Of a stretch of 64,000 nucleotides of DNA, positions 26,130-33,839 are shown piece by piece. Within the stretch, counting starts at the first letter, position 1. Each line of letters starts with the position of its first letter. The position numbers and the translations under genes are program-made. The stretch is from the NCBI GenBank assembly GCA_023436775.1, contig JAEZHW010000007.1, forward strand, positions 1 to 64,000, read 5' to 3'. This DNA is from Actinomycetes bacterium. GTDB taxonomy: Bacteria > Actinomycetota > Actinomycetes > Actinomycetales > Microbacteriaceae. The notes under the pieces were generated by a model that saw only the letters and a program-made list of their open reading frames with translations, was not told the DNA's origin and searched no databases.

Positions 26130-27398
26130 GTGGAACTCGGCAGCGAATTTGAACTCGACATCACCGGCATCGCTCATGGTGGTATCACGGTAGGACGACA
26201 TGACGGACGTGTGGTGTTCGTCACGGGCTCGATCCCGGGCGAGCGCGTGCGCGTGCGCCTCACCGAGGCGGCGAAGTCGTCGTTCTGGCGGGCCGACGCG
26301 GTCGCGGTGCTCGAGGCGAGCCCGCACCGTCGCGACCACATTTGGCCGGAGGCCGGGATCGATCGTGACCCCGCCGACCGCCCGGGTGGTGCCGAGTTCG
26401 GCCACATCGCCCTGCCGCATCAGCGGGCGCTGAAGGAGCAGGTCATCGCCGAAGCCTTCGCCCGTCAGGCCAAGGGGGTCGAGGTGCCGACGATTACGGT
26501 GCAGCCGACGCCGACCGAAACCGAGGACGGTACTGGCTGGCGGACCCGCGTCACCCTGCATGTGGACGAGGACGGCAACGTCGGTCCGTATGCGGCCCGT
26601 TCGCACCGCGTCGTCGACGTGGATGGTCTGCCGTTGCTCGTGCCGGAGTTGGAGCACTTCGCCCTGCACGGCGAGGGTGACTCGAGCAAGCGTCCGGAGC
26701 GACTGTCGCTGCTGCGCACCGCTGACGGTGAGTTGGTGGAACTCATTGACGATGAGGGTGGCGATCTGGTGATTACCGAGCGCGTGGGTGAGCGCACGTT
26801 CCGCCTCGCTGCGAACAGTTTCTGGCAGGTACACCGTGAGGCCCCAGAGGTGCTCAGCCGCGCCATCAAGGACATCCTCACCGGCTCTGCCCCGAACGAC
26901 TTCGGCCACCACCTGGACCTCTACGGCGGGGTGGGCTTGCTTGGTGCTGCTTTCCTCGATGCCTTCGGTCCGCAGCACCTGACCACGGTGGAGGCTGGCC
27001 GCAAGGCCTCTGGCTTTGCCAAGGAGAACCTGAGCCGTCGCCTGGGTCGCCGCAGTGCCGACCCCGGCGCTGCCCCCGGTGAGATTGAGGCGGTTGCCGC
27101 GGGTGTCGCCGGGTACCTGCGCCGCACCCTATCGATGGCTACTGAGCGGGAGCGCGACGCCTTTGCCCGCGGCACAATCATCCTGGACCCGCCGCGCTCC
27201 GGCGCTGGCAAGGACGTGGTCCGGGCGCTGGCACAGTTGCGCCCCGCGCAGCTGGTCTACGTGGCCTGCGACCCGGTCGCGTTGGCCCGGGACGTGGCGC
27301 TGTTCGCCGAGCAGGGCTACCGAGTGGTGAAGGCGCAGGCCTACGACCTGTTCCCGAATACGCATCACGTCGAGACGGTCGCGCTGCTCAGCCGCTAA
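26130..27398 (+). CDS. class I SAM-dependent RNA m5U methyltransferase (TrmA/RlmC/RlmD family)
   Basis: This 422-residue protein has an N-terminal TRAM domain (about residues 1-60: GIAHGGITVGRHDGRVVFVTG) followed by the RumA-type methyltransferase. It has SAM motif HLDLYGGVGLLGAAF, LDPPRSGAGKDVV, the catalytic Cys in VYVACDPVALARD and FPNTHHVETVALL. The Fe-S cysteines found in E. coli RlmD between the TRAM and catalytic domains are absent. The rRNA or tRNA target site is unknown. The GTG at 26130 is preferred because GAGGAT lies 7 bases before it and GGGGAGG 9-10 bases before it; the ATG at 26121 abuts that purine run. It is divergent from maf. Confidence 0.88.
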   Translation: MELGSEFELDITGIAHGGITVGRHDGRVVFVTGSIPGERVRVRLTEAAKSSFWRADAVAVLEASPHRRDHIWPEAGIDRDPADRPGGAEFGHIALPHQRALKEQVIAEAFARQAKGVEVPTITVQPTPTETEDGTGWRTRVTLHVDEDGNVGPYAARSHRVVDVDGLPLLVPELEHFALHGEGDSSKRPERLSLLRTADGELVELIDDEGGDLVITERVGERTFRLAANSFWQVHREAPEVLSRAIKDILTGSAPNDFGHHLDLYGGVGLLGAAFLDAFGPQHLTTVEAGRKASGFAKENLSRRLGRRSADPGAAPGEIEAVAAGVAGYLRRTLSMATERERDAFARGTIILDPPRSGAGKDVVRALAQLRPAQLVYVACDPVALARDVALFAEQGYRVVKAQAYDLFPNTHHVETVALLSR

Positions 27399-27519
27399 GC
27401 CAAGAATCCTGGCCGGATTCGGAAATTGCATCCGCGACCGGCCGCCAGCGGTTTCCATCAACGTGCCGATGCATGCCAGCATGGATTGGAGAGCGTTCTC
27501 GCCGGGACATGAGCCCCGG

Positions 27520-27525
27520 TAGAAT
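27520..27525 (+). promoter_or_regulatory. -10 element of the two-component operon
   Basis: TAGAAT is a strong -10 match 26 bases upstream of the response-regulator ATG. A GGGAGGTG ribosome site lies between, so this operon has a normal short leader. The -35 is not obvious. Confidence 0.5.
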
Positions 27526-27551
27526 TCCAGCGAAGAGGCGGGAGGTGTGGC

Positions 27552-28235
27552 ATGTCGAATGACGTCGACACCCAGGCCCCGGTCGTCCGGGTCTGCATCG
27601 TAGATGACCATGAGTCGGTGCGCCTCGGTCTCGCCGCGGCATGCCGGGAAGCTGGCTTCGACGTGGTCGCCGCGGCCCCGACGGTGCGAGACGCGGTAGC
27701 AGCGATGTCCGCGGGTACCTGTGACGTGCTGGTGTTGGATCTGCAGCTCGGCGACGGCTCCACGGTCACCAACAACGTGAAAACTGCGCAGGCGCTCGGC
27801 GCCGCGGTGCTGGTGCACAGCATCGCCGAACAAGTCAGTTCTGTGCGCGAGGCGATCGCCGCCGGTGTCGCCGGTGTGGTTGCCAAGTCTGCATCGATGA
27901 AGGAAGTCGTGGACGCGGTGGCGCTCGCGGCCAAGGGGGAGGTCATCCGCAACCGCGAGTGGGCCAGCGCGATTGAAGCGGACGTGGGCTTCGCGCGCGT
28001 GGCGCTCGGACGCCGTGAGCGCGACGTCTTGCACCTCTACGCATCCGGCCTGCCGCTGAAGGTAGTCGCGATGGAACTCGGCATCACCTACGGCACCGCC
28101 AAGGAGTACTTGGATCGCGTGCGTCTGAAGTACATGGAAGTGGGGCGTCCGGCACCAACGAAGGTGGACCTGCTCCGTCGAGCAGTGGAGGACGGCATCC
28201 TCACCGGCCTGGAAGGGGACGACGCTGCCCACTAG
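27552..28235 (+). CDS. NarL/LuxR-family response regulator
   Basis: This 227-residue regulator has a receiver domain (about residues 12-130) with the acidic pair CIVDDHESVRLGL, phospho-acceptor Asp in DVLVLDLQLGDG, the switch Ser in LVHSIAE and Lys in VVAKSAS. A C-terminal LuxR-type helix-turn-helix follows (RRERDVLHLYASGLPLKVVAMELGITY). The ATG has GGGAGGTG upstream. It is the first gene of a three-gene cluster with a sensor kinase and a third membrane protein. DNA targets are unknown. Confidence 0.92.
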   Translation: MSNDVDTQAPVVRVCIVDDHESVRLGLAAACREAGFDVVAAAPTVRDAVAAMSAGTCDVLVLDLQLGDGSTVTNNVKTAQALGAAVLVHSIAEQVSSVREAIAAGVAGVVAKSASMKEVVDAVALAAKGEVIRNREWASAIEADVGFARVALGRRERDVLHLYASGLPLKVVAMELGITYGTAKEYLDRVRLKYMEVGRPAPTKVDLLRRAVEDGILTGLEGDDAAH

Positions 28236-28290
28236 CCTCGCTCGTACCGCGCGAGCTCGCCGTCGGTTTAATCGCGCTCGCGTCGAGCAG

Positions 28291-29544
28291 GTGATGGCGA
28301 CGGCCACCGCGGTGGCGACCTTGGTCTTCGGCCTGCAAACCATCGGGGCCGCGCTGGGGCAATTGCCCCTTGTGCCGGGGCGCTGGTTCACGATCGGCCT
28401 GGTCGAAGTGTTCGGCTCGTTGATCGCTGCGGTCGTCACGGGCTTCCTGCGTCGAGGGCAACGCATCGCATTTGGCGTCATGGCCGTGATGTGGCTGGCG
28501 TGCGTGATCTCGTGGGCCTTCGTCGCGCACCCAGTGGCGTCGTTCGCAGACCGGCCGTGGCTGTGGCAGCTGACCAATATCGCCGCGGTGGGGGCGGTGC
28601 TGGCATTTCCGTTCTGGCTCGGCTTGGTCTATTCGGTGGTGGCGCCGATCGCGATGTCGATCCTCACCGCGCTGCCGAATGGCGGCGGTATGTCGCCGGA
28701 CCAGGCGTTGCTGGACGCCTGCAACATGCTGATCCTGGCGATCGTGGTCGTGGTCATCGTGGCCATGCTGCGCCGCGCTGGTGATGAGGTTGATCGGACG
28801 CAGGCCTCGGCGATGCTGCGCTTTGCAGACCTGGCGCGACAACACGCCACCGAGCGTGAACGGGTGCGCGTAGATGGCCTACTGCACGACAGCGTGCTGG
28901 CCTCGCTGTTGGCTGCGGCGCGCGCGACTTCGCCTGACGAGAAGGCGGCCGTGGTGCAACTGGCCAGTGACGCCCTGACCAAACTGCAGGACTACGGCAC
29001 GAACACGGTCGTGCTTACCGCCGAGGATGGCCAGGTGAGCGTGCTGCAACTGCTGGAACAGCTCAGCGCACTGTCGGCGAAGCACGATGCCTCGTGGGAG
29101 ATCGCGGCGGAGCACACGCCCGCACTGGTGCCCCTGGAAGTTGCCGAGGCGATGACCCAGGCAGTGGAGCAGGCCCTAGTCAACAGCGTCTTGCACGGCG
29201 GAGCGGACGCCACCCGCACGGTTCGGGTTGCCACGGAGTCCACGGATGAGCACCTGGTGATTGAGGTCGTCGATACCGGAATCGGATTTGATGTCCACTC
29301 CATCGCGGCAGGACGCCTGGGTTTGCGGCTCTCAATCTTGGAGCGCATGCGCGTCGTCGGCGGCTGGGCGATGGTGGATTCCGAACCGGGGCAGGGCACC
29401 ACGGTCGTCGTCGCATGGCCAGCCTCGGTGGAACTCACGGCCGACGCGGTCGAGGAGGGACATGCGCTGACGTCGCGCCGCTCCGCGGACCCGGCGGAGT
29501 CCTTGCGTGATGCCGCTGCCGCAGAGCAGGAGCAGCAGCGATGA
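28291..29544 (+). CDS. membrane sensor histidine kinase (HisKA_3-like)
   Basis: This 417-residue kinase has about five or six membrane segments within residues 1-165, a coiled linker, the phospho-His motif GLLHDSVLASLL (His near 201), and a HATPase domain with N-box QALVNSVLHGGA, G1 box DTGIGFD and G2 box RLGLRLSILERM. It should phosphorylate the preceding regulator. The start is uncertain. GTG 28291 and ATG 28294 lack a ribosome site. The frame is open upstream through the regulator stop, encoding an Arg-rich stretch that would fit a cytoplasmic N-terminus, but no ATG/GTG/TTG lies in the stretch I checked, back to about 28200. It overlaps the next gene by four bases. Confidence 0.9.
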   Translation: MMATATAVATLVFGLQTIGAALGQLPLVPGRWFTIGLVEVFGSLIAAVVTGFLRRGQRIAFGVMAVMWLACVISWAFVAHPVASFADRPWLWQLTNIAAVGAVLAFPFWLGLVYSVVAPIAMSILTALPNGGGMSPDQALLDACNMLILAIVVVVIVAMLRRAGDEVDRTQASAMLRFADLARQHATERERVRVDGLLHDSVLASLLAAARATSPDEKAAVVQLASDALTKLQDYGTNTVVLTAEDGQVSVLQLLEQLSALSAKHDASWEIAAEHTPALVPLEVAEAMTQAVEQALVNSVLHGGADATRTVRVATESTDEHLVIEVVDTGIGFDVHSIAAGRLGLRLSILERMRVVGGWAMVDSEPGQGTTVVVAWPASVELTADAVEEGHALTSRRSADPAESLRDAAAAEQEQQR

Positions 29545-30605
29545 ACCTCCATGTGTCGCGGCTTGCGTTGGTGGCCTTGGCCATCCTCTGGTCCGGCTAC
29601 GCGGTGGTGCTTGGCGTTGTGACGCTGGAGATGCATGCGAATCGGACCGTGGCGATTCTGGCGCTGGTCGCCTACGCGGCCGCGGTGGTGCTCGCGCTGC
29701 TGGGCACTCGGCGTTGGGTGCAGATTCCGCTGTCGCTGGCAATCGCCACCGCCGCACTTGCTATTGCAAGCGTACTGCTGGGTATGGCTGGCCTCGATCC
29801 CGCCAAGCCGCTCGGCTACGCCACCTGGTTCGTGGGCGGCTACGGCGTGGTGATGACCATTGTGATGACCAGGCAGCGGCCGGCCGTGGCCTGGACCAGC
29901 CTGGTCGCCCTGGTCGCCATCATTGGCACTTGGGCAGGACCGCTCGGCATGATCGGCATGGGCGTGCTGGGGCCGTTCTCGTGGGTGTTGGTGGCGCAGT
30001 TAATTTTCATCGGTCTGCGCAACGCTGCCCGCGACGCGAGCGTTTTGGCGGCCGCCGAGCAGGAGGCGAGCAACTGGCAGGCGATGCAAGAGGCGATGGT
30101 CGCTGAGCGGGTGCAGCGACTGCAGGGCGCCGAACGACGCGCGCGACCGATGCTGGAGCAGATCGTGGCCTCGGGCGGTGACTTGCCGCCAGCCTTGCGC
30201 GAGGAAAGCCGCCGGCTTGAAGCGGCGCTTCGTGACGAAATTCGTGGCCGTGGTCTCTTGGATGACCGGGTCCGGGATGCGGTGGCCGCACTGCGCGATG
30301 CCGGTACCAAGGTGATGTTGCTCGACGAGGGCGGCCTGGACGATGTGGCCGCCGAGGAGCGCCAGCAGATCCTGGACCAGCTCGCCGCGCTGCTGGCCGA
30401 CGCCGAGGCGGACTATGTCACCGTTCGCACCTCGCCCTCGCAGGGTCCTCGCGTGACGGTCATCGGCGTGAAGGGGGACATGGACGATGAGGACAGCGAC
30501 GTCGAGGTGACGATGCGACAGGGCCTCGGCGCGCGCCCAGAATCCGCAGATCACGACGACAGTGAGGACCCGGAGGACGAGTCTGGGGACTCGTCAGGGG
30601 ACTAG
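29541..30605 (+). CDS. membrane protein resembling a catalytically dead sensor kinase
   Basis: This 354-residue protein has about five hydrophobic segments in residues 5-160. A charged helical region follows (about 163-245: NWQAMQEAMVAERVQRLQG, EESRRLEAALRDEIRGRG), then a small alpha/beta region (about 250-310: AGTKVMLLDEGGLDDV, YVTVRTSPSQGPRVTV) and a very acidic tail. The layout copies a sensor kinase, but there is no phospho-His motif and no N, G1 or G2 box. It overlaps the kinase gene as ATGA. A role as partner or modulator of the kinase is inferred from position and architecture only. Confidence 0.75.
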   Translation: MNLHVSRLALVALAILWSGYAVVLGVVTLEMHANRTVAILALVAYAAAVVLALLGTRRWVQIPLSLAIATAALAIASVLLGMAGLDPAKPLGYATWFVGGYGVVMTIVMTRQRPAVAWTSLVALVAIIGTWAGPLGMIGMGVLGPFSWVLVAQLIFIGLRNAARDASVLAAAEQEASNWQAMQEAMVAERVQRLQGAERRARPMLEQIVASGGDLPPALREESRRLEAALRDEIRGRGLLDDRVRDAVAALRDAGTKVMLLDEGGLDDVAAEERQQILDQLAALLADAEADYVTVRTSPSQGPRVTVIGVKGDMDDEDSDVEVTMRQGLGARPESADHDDSEDPEDESGDSSGD

Positions 30606-30687
30606 CGGGGTACAGGCGGGGCGCAGCCCCAGCGTGGGCTACAGCGGGGCGAACCCGGGGCGAGCGGCGAAATTGCCCGTTAAGTGA

Positions 30688-30714
30688 AGTAGGGCCGGAG
30701 ATTCCGGCCCTACT
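30688..30714 (+). terminator. terminator of the two-component operon
   Basis: AGTAGGGCCGGA, loop GAT and TCCGGCCCTACT form a perfect 12-bp stem about 80 bases after the last gene of the operon. No long T run follows. Confidence 0.65.
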
Positions 30715-30760
30715 GTCACTCGCATTCGACCGATAACCCGAATATCGGCCAACGCGCCTG

Positions 30761-30800
30761 TACGAAGCATCCTCTGTATACCCTGAGCAGAGGATTCGTA
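30761..30800. repeat. long imperfect hairpin in the intergenic island
   Basis: TACGAAGCATCCTCTG pairs with CAGAGGATTCGTA as a 13-bp stem interrupted by a three-base GCA bulge, around an 11-base loop. It could be a site for a dimeric protein or an RNA structure. Confidence 0.5.
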
Positions 30801-30983
30801 CCGGTGAGCTGCATGAGCGACACCTAGCAATAACCATTATTCATGGCGTCAAGAATCCATACAGTCGGACCTTCGGGGGACTAATGGGGTACAAAATTCC
30901 CGCCTGTACCCGCTCTCATGCCGCAAAAGATGAGGATTTCGCACACTTTCGGGCAGTATCGGTATATCCGTGCCAGACATGAA

Positions 30984-31015
30984 AACACCGCCGCGTCGAA
31001 TCGACGGGCGGTGTT
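30984..31015 (-). terminator. terminator of accD5-accE operon
   Basis: On the minus strand AACACCGCCCGTCG, loop ATT and CGACGCGGCGGTGTT form a stem with one bulged base, followed by TTC. It lies 15-50 bases beyond the accE stop. Confidence 0.8.
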
Positions 31016-31030
31016 GTGCCAGGTCTGCGA

Positions 31031-31252
31031 CTAGGCGCCGGTGAACCCGGTCCAGCCAAAACGAGGCTCCAGCGTTGCACGCGGGGAGCGCGTCTGCTGC
31101 GCCCAGGCCGACGGAGCGACGTCGTCCGCGAAGCCGTGCGACGCCTCCTCATAGAGCGCAGCATGCAGGGCCGCGATCGCCGCGGCCGCCTCCTCAGCGG
31201 TGGCGTTGCCGTGCACGACCCGCAGGTCAGACAGATCCAACGACTCGCTCAC
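31031..31252 (-). CDS. accE: acyl-CoA carboxylase epsilon subunit
   Basis: This 73-residue protein is the small epsilon subunit that stimulates actinobacterial acyl-CoA carboxylases. It has the N-terminal LRVVHGNATAEEAAAAIAAL and the C-terminal SAWAQQTRSPR element typical of the family. Its ATG overlaps the accD5 stop as ATGA. It pairs with AccD5 and AccA3 to form the holoenzyme. Confidence 0.9.
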   Translation of the reverse strand: MSESLDLSDLRVVHGNATAEEAAAAIAALHAALYEEASHGFADDVAPSAWAQQTRSPRATLEPRFGWTGFTGA

Positions 31253-32889
31253 AGCGGGATGTTCCCGTGCTTCTTGGCGGGCAGGTTGGCTCGCTTGGTG
31301 CGCAGGGCACGCAGGGCCTTCACCACCGCGATACGGGTCGCGGCCGGATCAATCACGCCATCAAGCTCACCACGCTCGGCAGCCAGGAAGGGGCTCGCCA
31401 CGTTGTAGGTGTACTCGTTGGCCAGGCGGGTGCGAACTGCGTTCACGTCCTCGCCGGCTTCTTCGGCGCGCTTGATCTCGCCTCGATACAGAATGTTCAC
31501 CGCACCCTGACCGCCCATGACCGCGATTTCGGCGGTGGGCCATGCGAGGTTGATGTCGGCACCGAGCTGCTTCGAACCCATCACGATGTAGGCGCCGCCA
31601 TAGGCCTTGCGAGTGATCACGGTCACCAGCGGCACGGTCGCCTCGGCGTAGGCATAGAGCAGCTTCGCGCCACGTCGGATCACGCCCGTCCACTCCTGGT
31701 CAGTACCGGGCAGGTAACCAGGGACGTCCACCAGGGTCAGGATCGGGATGGAGAAGGCGTCGCAGAAGCGGACAAAGCGAGCCGCCTTCTCGCCAGCGTC
31801 GATGTTCAGCGTGCCGGCCATCTGGTTCGGCTGGTTTGCGATGATGCCGACCGAGCGACCCTCGATGCGGCCGAAGCCGATCACGATGTTCGGGGCGAAC
31901 AGTTCCTGCACCTCGAGGAACTGCTCGTCGTCAACCAGGTGCTCGATGATGGTGCGCACGTCATAGGGCTGGTTCGGCGAGTCCGGAATGACCGTGTTCA
32001 GCTTGCGGTCGGAGTCGGTGATCTCCAGCTCGGAGGAGTGCGCGTAGACCGGCGACTCGGTGAGGTTGTTGTCCGGCAGGTACGACAGCAGGCTGCGCGC
32101 GTAATCCAGCGCATCGTCCTCGTCGCTGGCCAGGTAGTGGGCCACACCCGAGACGCTGTTGTGGGTCAGCGCGCCACCGAGCTCTTCCATGCCGACGTCC
32201 TCGCCGGTCACGGTCTTGATCACGTCGGGGCCAGTGACGAACATCTGGCTGGTCTTGTCGACCATGATCACGAAGTCGGTCAGTGCCGGCGAGTACACCG
32301 CGCCGCCAGCGGCCGGACCCATCACGATCGAGATCTGCGGGATCACACCCGAGGCCATGGTGTTGCGGCGGAAGATCTCGCCGTACTTGCCGAGGGCAAC
32401 CACACCCTCCTGGATGCGGGCGCCGCCGGAGTCCAGGATGCCGATGATGGGCGAGCCGGTCTTGAGCGCGTGGTCCATGACCTTGATGATCTTCTCGCCC
32501 GCGACCTCGCCCAGCGAACCACCGAAGACGGTGAAGTCCTGCGAGTAGACCGCGACCGGGCGGCCGTGGATCGTGCCATGGCCGGTGACGACCGAGTCGC
32601 CGTAGGGGCGCTTGGCTTCCATGCCGAAGGCGTGGGTGCGGTGACGGACGAACTCGTCGAGTTCCACGAAGGAGCCCGGGTCGAGCAACTGCTCGATGCG
32701 CTCGCGGGCGGTCTTCTTGCCCTTCGGGTGCTGCTTGGCGGCAGCCGCCTCGCTGGCGGCGGTGACCGCCTCGTAATACCGCTGCTTGAGGTCGATTAGC
32801 TTGCCCGCGGTGGTGGACATGTCGGGGATTACCGACAGGGATCCGGTCAGGGGCGCGGGTTCTTGGCCATTCGGCGTCAGGTCACTCAC
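31249..32889 (-). CDS. accD5: acyl-CoA/propionyl-CoA carboxylase beta subunit
   Basis: This 546-residue carboxyltransferase subunit transfers CO2 from carboxybiotin to propionyl- or acetyl-CoA. Markers are KKTARERIEQLLDPGSFVE, TVFGGSLGEVAGEKI, LDSGGARIQEGV, MGPAAGGAVYSPALTDF and RKAYGGAYIVMGSKQLGAD. The GTG at 32889 (MSDLTPNGQ) is preferred because TAGAGT lies 7 bases upstream; a GTG three codons earlier overlaps that hexamer. The gene is divergent from birA, which encodes the ligase that would biotinylate AccA3. Confidence 0.94.
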   Translation of the reverse strand: MSDLTPNGQEPAPLTGSLSVIPDMSTTAGKLIDLKQRYYEAVTAASEAAAAKQHPKGKKTARERIEQLLDPGSFVELDEFVRHRTHAFGMEAKRPYGDSVVTGHGTIHGRPVAVYSQDFTVFGGSLGEVAGEKIIKVMDHALKTGSPIIGILDSGGARIQEGVVALGKYGEIFRRNTMASGVIPQISIVMGPAAGGAVYSPALTDFVIMVDKTSQMFVTGPDVIKTVTGEDVGMEELGGALTHNSVSGVAHYLASDEDDALDYARSLLSYLPDNNLTESPVYAHSSELEITDSDRKLNTVIPDSPNQPYDVRTIIEHLVDDEQFLEVQELFAPNIVIGFGRIEGRSVGIIANQPNQMAGTLNIDAGEKAARFVRFCDAFSIPILTLVDVPGYLPGTDQEWTGVIRRGAKLLYAYAEATVPLVTVITRKAYGGAYIVMGSKQLGADINLAWPTAEIAVMGGQGAVNILYRGEIKRAEEAGEDVNAVRTRLANEYTYNVASPFLAAERGELDGVIDPAATRIAVVKALRALRTKRANLPAKKHGNIPL

Positions 32890-32896
32890 GCGGAAC

Positions 32897-32902
32897 ACTC
32901 TA
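32897..32902 (-). promoter_or_regulatory. accD5 -10 element, leaderless GTG start
   Basis: TAGAGT on the minus strand is followed after 7 bases by GTG at 32889, which decides the start. No ribosome site is seen. Confidence 0.5.
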
Positions 32903-33013
32903 CCCGTGAGGGTATGTCCACCCCCTTGCCGTCATTCGCACAAAATCGCTATCGCGGGCTGTGCGGTTCCGCAGGGAAGGGTGTGGGTCGGCCAATACTG
33001 GCCCGGCTCGGCA

Positions 33014-33019
33014 TACGCT
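33014..33019 (+). promoter_or_regulatory. birA -10 element, leaderless start
   Basis: TACGCT is followed after 6 bases by the birA ATG. No ribosome site is present. Confidence 0.5.
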
Positions 33020-33025
33020 GTGCGC

Positions 33026-33832
33026 ATGGAATTGCGGCGGACCCAGGCACGGGCAGCGAAGCTCACCGTGCTGCCCGCTACCGACTCCACGAACACCTGG
33101 CTGCGCGAGCAGGCGGGTCGGGTGCCCGACTCCTGGCCGCACGGCAGCGTGGTGGTCACCACTGACCAGCGGTCGGGGCGGGGACGGCTGGAACGGTCTT
33201 GGCAAGATCTGGCGGGCAAATCGCTCGCCGTCTCGCTGTTGTTGCGTCCGACGAGCAGCGACGGCGCGCCGCTGTCGGTACAGCACTATGGGTGGTTGCC
33301 GCTGATCGCGGGACTGTCGGTGCGCGAAGCGGTGGCCGACGTGGTCGCCCCGGGGGTACCGTGCACCCTGAAGTGGCCCAATGACCTGCACCTGAGCGGC
33401 CACAAGGCGGCCGGCATCCTGGCCGAGTTGCTGTCCGACGGCCTCGGCGCCATTGTCGGGATCGGCCTGAACGTGTTGCATACCGCTGACGAGTTGCCCC
33501 TGCCCGGGACTGCATCGTTGGTGACCGCTGGCGCCGAGGTGGATGACGACCTCATCGACCAGGTCCTCGCCGATATCGTGGCCGGGGTGCTCTCGCGCAC
33601 CGAGGCTCTGGTGCGCGCCGACGGTGACGCGGCCATCGCCGGACTGCTGTCCGAGTACCGCTCCGTGTGCAGCACCCTCGGTCGCCAGGTGCGGGTGGAA
33701 CGGGCCGGACAGCCGGACCGGTACGCCGAGGCGGTCGACATTGCCGCCGACGGTCAACTGCTGCTGCGCGAGCCGGGTAGCGACGCCGAGTTCGCGATCG
33801 CGTCGGGCGATATCACCCACCTACGGTATTAA
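33026..33832 (+). CDS. birA: biotin-[acetyl-CoA-carboxylase] ligase
   Basis: This 268-residue ligase attaches biotin to BCCP domains such as that of AccA3. It has the catalytic-core motifs TDSTNTWLREQAG, the biotinyl-AMP loop TTDQRSGRGRLERSW, LKWPNDLHLSGHKAAGILAE and GIGLNV, plus a C-terminal SH3-like region. There is no N-terminal helix-turn-helix, so it is a monofunctional ligase and not a repressor. The start MELRRTQARA follows a -10 hexamer directly; the upstream extension is intergenic. It is divergent from accD5. Confidence 0.94.
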   Translation: MELRRTQARAAKLTVLPATDSTNTWLREQAGRVPDSWPHGSVVVTTDQRSGRGRLERSWQDLAGKSLAVSLLLRPTSSDGAPLSVQHYGWLPLIAGLSVREAVADVVAPGVPCTLKWPNDLHLSGHKAAGILAELLSDGLGAIVGIGLNVLHTADELPLPGTASLVTAGAEVDDDLIDQVLADIVAGVLSRTEALVRADGDAAIAGLLSEYRSVCSTLGRQVRVERAGQPDRYAEAVDIAADGQLLLREPGSDAEFAIASGDITHLRY

Positions 33833-33839
33833 TGAGGAC

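Larger units (their letters stand above)
30605..30913. repeat. candidate inverted-repeat-bounded element
   Basis: GCGGGGTACAGGCGGG at 30605-30620 is nearly the reverse complement of CCCGCCTGTACCCGC at 30899-30913, one C fewer. A direct repeat GGGGACTAnnGGGGTACA occurs at 30597-30614 and 30876-30893. The roughly 310-base unit contains internal hairpins and no gene, which resembles a small non-autonomous element or a regulatory repeat cassette. No target-site duplication was confirmed. Confidence 0.4.
30606..31030. other. palindrome-rich intergenic island
   Basis: This 425-base gap between convergent operons encodes no credible protein. It is less GC-rich than its surroundings and holds several hairpins: 30688-30714, 30761-30800 and 30984-31015, plus CCGAT/ATCGG at 30730-30748. 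The 9-mer CGCCTGTAC occurs at 30755 and 30901, and inverted at 30610. Confidence 0.75.

Noticed and set aside
27399..27470. GGCCGG/CCGGCC pairing after the methyltransferase gene
   Set aside because: The arms are short and interrupted; it looks like chance pairing in GC-rich DNA.
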